26,132 nt of DNA. Origin: JBDLRH01 sp039800165 (GTDB lineage Bacteria > Pseudomonadota > Gammaproteobacteria > Burkholderiales > Burkholderiaceae_C). The stretch is taken from the NCBI GenBank assembly GCA_039800165.1, contig JBDLRH010000146.1, positions 1 through 26,132 on the forward strand, given 5' to 3'. The notes under the pieces were generated by a model. The model made no database searches. It saw only the letters and a program-made list of their open reading frames with translations, and had not been told where the DNA came from. Position numbers and translations under genes: made by a program. Positions 22,181-26,132 of this stretch are shown here, one piece after another; positions within the stretch are counted from its first letter, which is position 1; the number at the start of each line of letters is the position of its first letter.

Positions 22181-24386
22181 CCTTCACCTTCAGGCGCCAG
22201 GCGTGCAGCAGCGGCTCGGTGTAGCCGCTGGGCTGCGCCATGCCCTTGAACACCAGGTCGGTGGCGGCCTGATAGGCGGCGCCCGAGTAGTTGCCGGTCA
22301 TCGGCTGATACAGCGGGTCGCCCTTGTTCTGGCCGTCCACCACCTTGGCCATGCGCTTGAAGGTGTCGTCGACCTGCTTCTTGGTCACGATGCCGTGATG
22401 CAGCCAGTTGGCCATGTGCTGGCTGGAGATGCGCAGCGTGGCGCGGTCTTCCATCAGGCCCACGTTGTGGATGTCGGGCACCTTGGAGCAGCCCACGCCC
22501 TGGTCGACCCAGCGCACCACATAGCCCAGGATGCCCTGCGCGTTGTTGTCCAGCTCCTGCTGCTTCTCGGCGTCGCTCCACTTGGGCGCCTTCACCACCG
22601 GAATGGACAGCAGGCTTTCCAGGATCTCGTCGCGCAGCTTGTCGGCGTCCTGCTTCTCCAGTTCCTTTTGCACTGCGAACACATCCACCTGGTGGTAGTG
22701 CATGGCATGCAGCGTGGCGCCGGTGGGCGAGGGCACCCAGGCGGTGTTGGCGCCGGCCTTGGGGTGGTTGATCTTCTCGACCAGCATGCGCGCCATCAGG
22801 TCGGGCATGGCCCACATGCCCTTACCGATCTGCGCCTTGCCACGCAGGCCGCACTGCAGGCCCACCAGCACGTTGTTGCGCTCGTAGGCGGCAATCCAGG
22901 CGCTGCTCTTCATGTCGCCCTTGCGCAGCACCGGGCCGGCGTGCATGCAGGTATGCATTTCGTCGCCGGTGCGGTCGAGGAAGCCGGTGTTGATGAAGGC
23001 CACGCGGCTCTTGGCGGCGGCAATGCAGGCCTTCAGGTTCACCGAGGTGCGGCGCTCCTCGTCCATGATGCCCAGCTTGACGGTGCTGTCGGCCAGGCCC
23101 AGCAGCTTCTCCACGCGGCCGAACAGCTCGGCAGCAAAGCCCACTTCGGCCGGGCCGTGCATCTTGGGCTTGACGATGTAGACGCTGCCGGTGCGGCTGT
23201 TGCGGATGGTCTCGCGGCTGGGCAGCTGGCCGCGGCCCTGCAGGTCGTGCAGCGCGATCGCGGTGGTGACAACCGCGTCCATGATGCCCTCGGGGATCTC
23301 TTTCGTGCTGCCGTCGGCGGCGGTGTAGGTGATGGCCGGGTTGGTCATCAGGTGGCCCACATTGCGCAGGAACAGCAGCGAGCGGCCGTGCAGGCGCACC
23401 TCGCCCGACGCATCCGGCTTGGTGTAGTAGCGGTCGCCGTTCAGGCCGCGCGTCATGGTGCGGCCGCCCTTGTCGAACGACTCGACCAGGTTGCCCTTGA
23501 GGATGCCCAGCCAGTTGCGGTAGCCCAGCACCTTGTCTTCGGCGTCCACTGCGGCCACCGAATCCTCCAGGTCGAGGATGGTGGACAGCGCCGCTTCCAC
23601 CACCAGGTCGCTCACGCCGGCCGCGTCGGTGGCACCGATCGGATGCTTGCGGTCGATGCGGATGTCCAGGTGCAGGCCGTTGTGCTGCAGCAGCACGCCC
23701 GACGGATTCGCTGCATCGCCCTGGAAGCCGATGAACTGCTTGGCGTTCTTCAGCTCGGTGGTCTTTCCGCCCTTGAGCGCCACCACCAGCTTGCCGCCTT
23801 CGACGCGGTAGCCGGTGGAGTCGATGTGCGATCCCTTCTTCAGCGGCGCGGTGCGGTCCAGCACGTAGCGCGCGTATTCGATGACCTTGGCGCCGCGCTT
23901 GTCGTTGTAGCCCGGGCCTTTCTCGCATCCATTGGCCTCTGAAATCGCGTCGGTGCCGTACAGCGCGTCGTACAGGCTGCCCCAGCGCGCGTTGGCAGCG
24001 TTGAGCGCATAGCGTGCATTGAGGATCGGCACCACCAGCTGCGGGCCGGCCTGCAGCGCCAGCTCGGCGTCCACATTCTTGGTGGTGGCCTTCACCGGGC
24101 CCGGGTCCTTCACGAGGTAGCCGATCTTCTCGAGGAAGGCGCGGTACTTCTTCATGTTCCGGATCGGGCCGGGGTTGGCCTGATGCCACGCATCCAGCTC
24201 GGACTGCAGGCGGTCACGCTCGGCCAGCAGCGCGATGTTCTTCGGCGCCAGGTCGGCCACGATCGCATCGAAGCCCTTCCAGAAGGCGTCGCTGTTCACG
24301 CCGGTGCCGGGCAGCACTTCCTTGTTCACGAAGTCATACAGCGTAGTGGCCACCTGCAGGCGGTGGACGGACGTGCGTGCGGTCAT
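22170..24386 (-). CDS. glcB: Malate synthase G
   Basis: GlcB condenses glyoxylate and acetyl-CoA to malate in the cytoplasm, the entry of glycolate/glyoxylate carbon into the TCA cycle. The protein has 738 residues (E. coli 723), so it is the large G isoform, not the shorter A form. Family blocks: VLPGTGVNSDAFWKGFDAIV, NARWGSLYDALYGTDAI, LDLEDSVAAVDAEDKVLGYR, KLGIMDEERRTSVNLKACI, FLDRTGDEMHTCMHAG, GLRGKAQIGKGMWAMPDLMA, and VPDIHNVGLMEDRATLRISS. The catalytic base Asp631 of E. coli corresponds to Asp647 here. The start ATG (24384-24386) overlaps the stop of the upstream dehalogenase gene by four bases and has its own strong Shine-Dalgarno. The stop lies in a tandem duplication. No aceA or glcDEF is in the window. 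Confidence 0.97.
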   Translation of the reverse strand: MTARTSVHRLQVATTLYDFVNKEVLPGTGVNSDAFWKGFDAIVADLAPKNIALLAERDRLQSELDAWHQANPGPIRNMKKYRAFLEKIGYLVKDPGPVKATTKNVDAELALQAGPQLVVPILNARYALNAANARWGSLYDALYGTDAISEANGCEKGPGYNDKRGAKVIEYARYVLDRTAPLKKGSHIDSTGYRVEGGKLVVALKGGKTTELKNAKQFIGFQGDAANPSGVLLQHNGLHLDIRIDRKHPIGATDAAGVSDLVVEAALSTILDLEDSVAAVDAEDKVLGYRNWLGILKGNLVESFDKGGRTMTRGLNGDRYYTKPDASGEVRLHGRSLLFLRNVGHLMTNPAITYTAADGSTKEIPEGIMDAVVTTAIALHDLQGRGQLPSRETIRNSRTGSVYIVKPKMHGPAEVGFAAELFGRVEKLLGLADSTVKLGIMDEERRTSVNLKACIAAAKSRVAFINTGFLDRTGDEMHTCMHAGPVLRKGDMKSSAWIAAYERNNVLVGLQCGLRGKAQIGKGMWAMPDLMARMLVEKINHPKAGANTAWVPSPTGATLHAMHYHQVDVFAVQKELEKQDADKLRDEILESLLSIPVVKAPKWSDAEKQQELDNNAQGILGYVVRWVDQGVGCSKVPDIHNVGLMEDRATLRISSQHMANWLHHGIVTKKQVDDTFKRMAKVVDGQNKGDPLYQPMTGNYSGAAYQAATDLVFKGMAQPSGYTEPLLHAWRLKVKAAA

Positions 24387-25090
24387 GCGATCTCCTTGGA
24401 AGCGGGGATGGTGGGAAACAGGGCGAGCACATCGCGCAGCGTCGAGCCGGTGTGGCCGGGCTGCGTGTCGAGCTCTTCAAAAGGCAGCTGGTAGCGGTTG
24501 ACCCACAGCGTGCGGTAGCCAAACCAGGTGGCGGCCAGCGCGTCCCAGGCATTGCAGCTCACGAATAGCGTGTGCTTGGCATCGATGCCGGTGGCCTGGG
24601 GGCCGAGCGCGTAGGCGTCAGGGTGCGTCTTGTACAGGCGGATCGCGTCGACGCTGATCACATGGTCGAGCAGTCCATCGAGCCCGGCGCTCTTGATGGC
24701 CACGTCCAGCATCGCCGGGTCGCCGTTGCTCAGGATGCCGGTGACGATGCCGTGGCTTTTCAGCGCCTGCAGCACCTCGCGGTTTTCCGGGAAGGCCGAC
24801 AGCGCGCGGTACTGGTTCATCAACTGCTGCTCGCGCGCCGGCGTGAGCTCGAGCGCGAGGCGCTTGCAGGCGTAGCGCAGCGCGGCGCGTGTCAGGTCCC
24901 AGAACGGGCGGTAGTGCGCGCCGTGGTTGCTGGTGGTGACCAGGCGCGTGTACTCGATCTGCTTGTCGCGCCACAGCACGCTCAGGGGCTGGCCGTGGCC
25001 CGCAAACAGTTGCTCGGCGAGCAGCGATACGCTGTACACGTCGAACAGCGTTCCATAGGCATCAAACAGGACGGCGCGGGGCGATTCCAT
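24383..25090 (-). CDS. (S)-2-haloacid dehalogenase, HAD type II
   Basis: Enzymes of this group hydrolyse L-2-haloacids to D-2-hydroxyacids, and haloacetate to glycolate, via an aspartyl ester. The protein is 235 residues from the ATG at 25088-25090. A GTG three codons upstream is possible, but the ATG start puts the nucleophile at Asp10 and the key arginine at Arg41, exactly as in the Pseudomonas sp. YL enzyme as I recall it. The full catalytic set is present: Asp10 and Thr14 (LFDAYGTLFD), Arg41 (LWRDKQIEYTRL), Ser121-Asn122 (LSNGDP), Lys154 and Tyr160 (YKTHPDAY), and Ser178, Asn180, Asp183 (SCNAWDA). It reads into glcB with an ATGA overlap and is divergent from a LysR-type gene. Activity on natural haloacids is not proven by sequence; a housekeeping phosphatase-like role is less likely with all residues intact. 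Confidence 0.88.
   Translation of the reverse strand: MESPRAVLFDAYGTLFDVYSVSLLAEQLFAGHGQPLSVLWRDKQIEYTRLVTTSNHGAHYRPFWDLTRAALRYACKRLALELTPAREQQLMNQYRALSAFPENREVLQALKSHGIVTGILSNGDPAMLDVAIKSAGLDGLLDHVISVDAIRLYKTHPDAYALGPQATGIDAKHTLFVSCNAWDALAATWFGYRTLWVNRYQLPFEELDTQPGHTGSTLRDVLALFPTIPASKEIA
24391..24397 (-). promoter_or_regulatory. Ribosome binding site of glcB inside the dehalogenase gene
   Basis: On the minus strand AAGGAGA lies 4 bases before the glcB ATG and within the last codons of the dehalogenase gene. It suggests reinitiation plus independent loading at the ATGA overlap. Confidence 0.75.
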
Positions 25091-25101
25091 GCGCTGCACT
25101 G

Positions 25102-25117
25102 TATTCGTAACCGAATA
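25102..25117. promoter_or_regulatory. Inverted repeat TATTCG-N4-CGAATA, candidate LysR operator
   Basis: Perfect 6-bp arms (25102-25107 and 25112-25117) flank TAAC. The element lies 11 bases before the dehalogenase ATG, in an AT-rich pocket of the divergent region. It contains the loose LysR-type T-N11-A pattern (T25102, A25114). Its position so near the dehalogenase start would suit repression or an activator site for an internal promoter. Confidence 0.5.
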
Positions 25118-25171
25118 ACCTATTAATTCCCTTGAAGTGCTTTGATCTTTGACAAAAATAGATGTAATCCC

Positions 25172-25194
25172 GCCCGGACGGGGATAATCCGGGC
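25172..25194. promoter_or_regulatory. Inverted repeat GCCCGGA-N9-TCCGGGC enclosing a -10-like GATAAT at the lysR start
   Basis: Perfect 7-bp arms (25172-25178 and 25188-25194) abut the ATG at 25195. The 9-base centre and the first base of the right arm contain GATAAT (25183-25188), a five-of-six -10 box ending 6 bases before ATG. As DNA it could be an autoregulatory operator covering the -10. As mRNA it would exist only if transcription starts upstream. A TTGACA at 25149-25154 is 28 bases from GATAAT, too far to pair with it. Confidence 0.5.
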
Positions 25195-26132
25195 ATGGAT
25201 CGGCTCAAGGCCATGGAAACCTTTGTCGCGGTGGTCACCCGCGGCAGCCTCACCGCCGCGGCGCAGGCCGAGGGCGTGGCGCCGGCCATCATCGGGCGGC
25301 GGCTCGATGCACTGGAGGCGCGGCTGGGCGTCAAGCTGATGCTGCGCACCACCCGGCGCATCACGCTCACGCACGAGGGCAGCGCCTACCTGGAAGACTG
25401 CCAGCGCCTGCTGGCCGACCTGTCCAATGCCGAGGCCAGCGTGAGCGCCGGCGGCGTGAAGGCCAGCGGGCACCTGCGCATCACCGCGCCGGCGGGTTTC
25501 GGGCGGCGGCATGTGGCGCCGCTGGTGCCGCGCTTTCGCGAGCAGCACCCGGAAGTGACGCTGTCGCTGAACCTGAGCGACCGGGTGGTGGACCTCGCCG
25601 GCGAAGGCTACGACTGCGCGGTGCGCGTGGGTGACCTGCCGGATTCGGCGCTGGTGAGCGTGCGGCTGGCCGACAACCGCCGCCTGTGCGTGGCCACGCC
25701 AGAGTACCTGCGCCGCCACGGCGTGCCCGCGCATCCGCAAGACCTGTCGCGCTTTGACTGCCTCACGCTGTCCAGCGAGGCCTCGCAGACGCGCGGCTGG
25801 GCTTTTCGCATGCCTGCGCCGGATGGGCGCGACGGCGCCGACGAGGTGATCTATTTCCGCCCGGGCGGCCCGCTCGACTGCTCAGACGGGCAGGTGCTGC
25901 ACGACTGGTGCCTGGCCGGTTGCGGCATTGCCTGGCGCAGCAGCTGGGAGGTGGCGCACGAAGTGGCCGCCGGCCGTCTGGTGCCGCTGCTGGAGGACTT
26001 TGCCGCGCCACCGAACGGCATCTACGCGGTGTTCCCGCAGCGCAAGCTGCTGCCGCTGCGGGTGCGGCTGTGGATCGACTTCCTCAAGCACCACTACAGC
26101 CAGCCCGGCTACTGGAGCGAGCGCAGCGGCGC
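25195..26132 (+). CDS. LysR-type transcriptional regulator, 3' end outside the window
   Basis: This is a DNA-binding regulator with an N-terminal winged helix and a C-terminal effector domain. I translated it from the ATG at 25195; the frame stays open for 312 codons to the last base. LysR proteins are usually near 300 residues, so only a short tail is probably missing. The helix-turn-helix region (about 1-60) reads MDRLKAMETFVAVVTRGSLT, then AIIGRRLDALEARLGVKLML and RTTRRITLTHEG. The effector domain begins near residue 90 (GHLRITAPAGFGRRHVAPLV) and contains DCAVRVGDLPDSALVSVRLA, GCGIAWRSSWEV and AVFPQRKLLPLRVRLWIDFL. It is divergent from the dehalogenase-glcB run across 104 bases, the classical layout for a regulator of its neighbours. 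The effector cannot be read from sequence; glycolate, glyoxylate or a haloacid are guesses from context. Confidence 0.93.
   Translation, partial: MDRLKAMETFVAVVTRGSLTAAAQAEGVAPAIIGRRLDALEARLGVKLMLRTTRRITLTHEGSAYLEDCQRLLADLSNAEASVSAGGVKASGHLRITAPAGFGRRHVAPLVPRFREQHPEVTLSLNLSDRVVDLAGEGYDCAVRVGDLPDSALVSVRLADNRRLCVATPEYLRRHGVPAHPQDLSRFDCLTLSSEASQTRGWAFRMPAPDGRDGADEVIYFRPGGPLDCSDGQVLHDWCLAGCGIAWRSSWEVAHEVAAGRLVPLLEDFAAPPNGIYAVFPQRKLLPLRVRLWIDFLKHHYSQPGYWSERSG

Noticed and set aside
20143..23942. Two overlapping plus-strand open frames of nearly 700 codons each opposite the MFS, CWC and glcB genes
   Set aside because: Both lie antisense to genes with clear family motifs and are dominated by Gln, His and Arg repeats without domain features.

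Overview
The window is a very GC-rich chromosomal segment of a beta-proteobacterium, most likely order Burkholderiales and probably family Comamonadaceae. This rests on the gene set and family types: the T. ferrooxidans-type glutamate-cysteine ligase, HPr kinase next to EIIA-Ntr, fur divergent from the bamE lipoprotein gene, and the run dapB-exbB-exbD-leuS-lptE-holA-proA. Coding density is very high and most neighbours overlap or are only tens of bases apart. I saw no tRNA, rRNA, CRISPR array, insertion sequence, integrase or phage gene, and nothing that reads as a transferred island. It is mostly core genome.

Left part (1-4720): the 3' part of pntA, then pntB (proton-translocating transhydrogenase), mtnN (MTA/SAH nucleosidase), and a convergent corA (Mg2+ channel). 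Bases 4721-5039 are the only gap above 300 bases. Next come hpf (ribosome hibernation), a clear intrinsic terminator, and ptsN-hprK (regulatory phosphotransferase components). These are followed on the minus strand by fur.

Middle (7497-15715): one closely packed plus-strand run, bamE, dapB, exbB, exbD, leuS, lptE, holA, proA. It mixes outer-membrane assembly lipoproteins (BamE, LptE), a proton-channel pair, lysine/peptidoglycan and proline synthesis, tRNA charging and a replication clamp-loader subunit. Then gshA, kup and gshB place a K+ transporter between the two glutathione-synthesis enzymes. A small YciI-family gene ends the plus-strand run.

Right part (20377-26132): a minus-strand run of four genes reads, in transcription order, 2-haloacid dehalogenase, malate synthase G (glcB), a small Cys-rich CWC protein, and a 14-TM-type MFS exporter. 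Two of the junctions are 4-base overlaps. A LysR-type regulator is divergent and runs off the window end. The shared 104-base intergenic region holds two inverted repeats. The order suggests a small catabolic unit: haloacetate to glycolate by the dehalogenase, glycolate to glyoxylate by an oxidase encoded elsewhere, and glyoxylate plus acetyl-CoA to malate by GlcB. This is the most system-like feature here, but it is an inference from gene order and family knowledge.

Regulatory signals seen by eye include one convincing terminator, several strong ribosome binding sites, and a recurring -10-like hexamer followed by a short GC-rich stretch upstream of ptsN, leuS, proA, kup and lysR. At proA and lysR the spacing would give leaderless mRNAs. 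None of these has a good -35 box, so all promoter calls are tentative.
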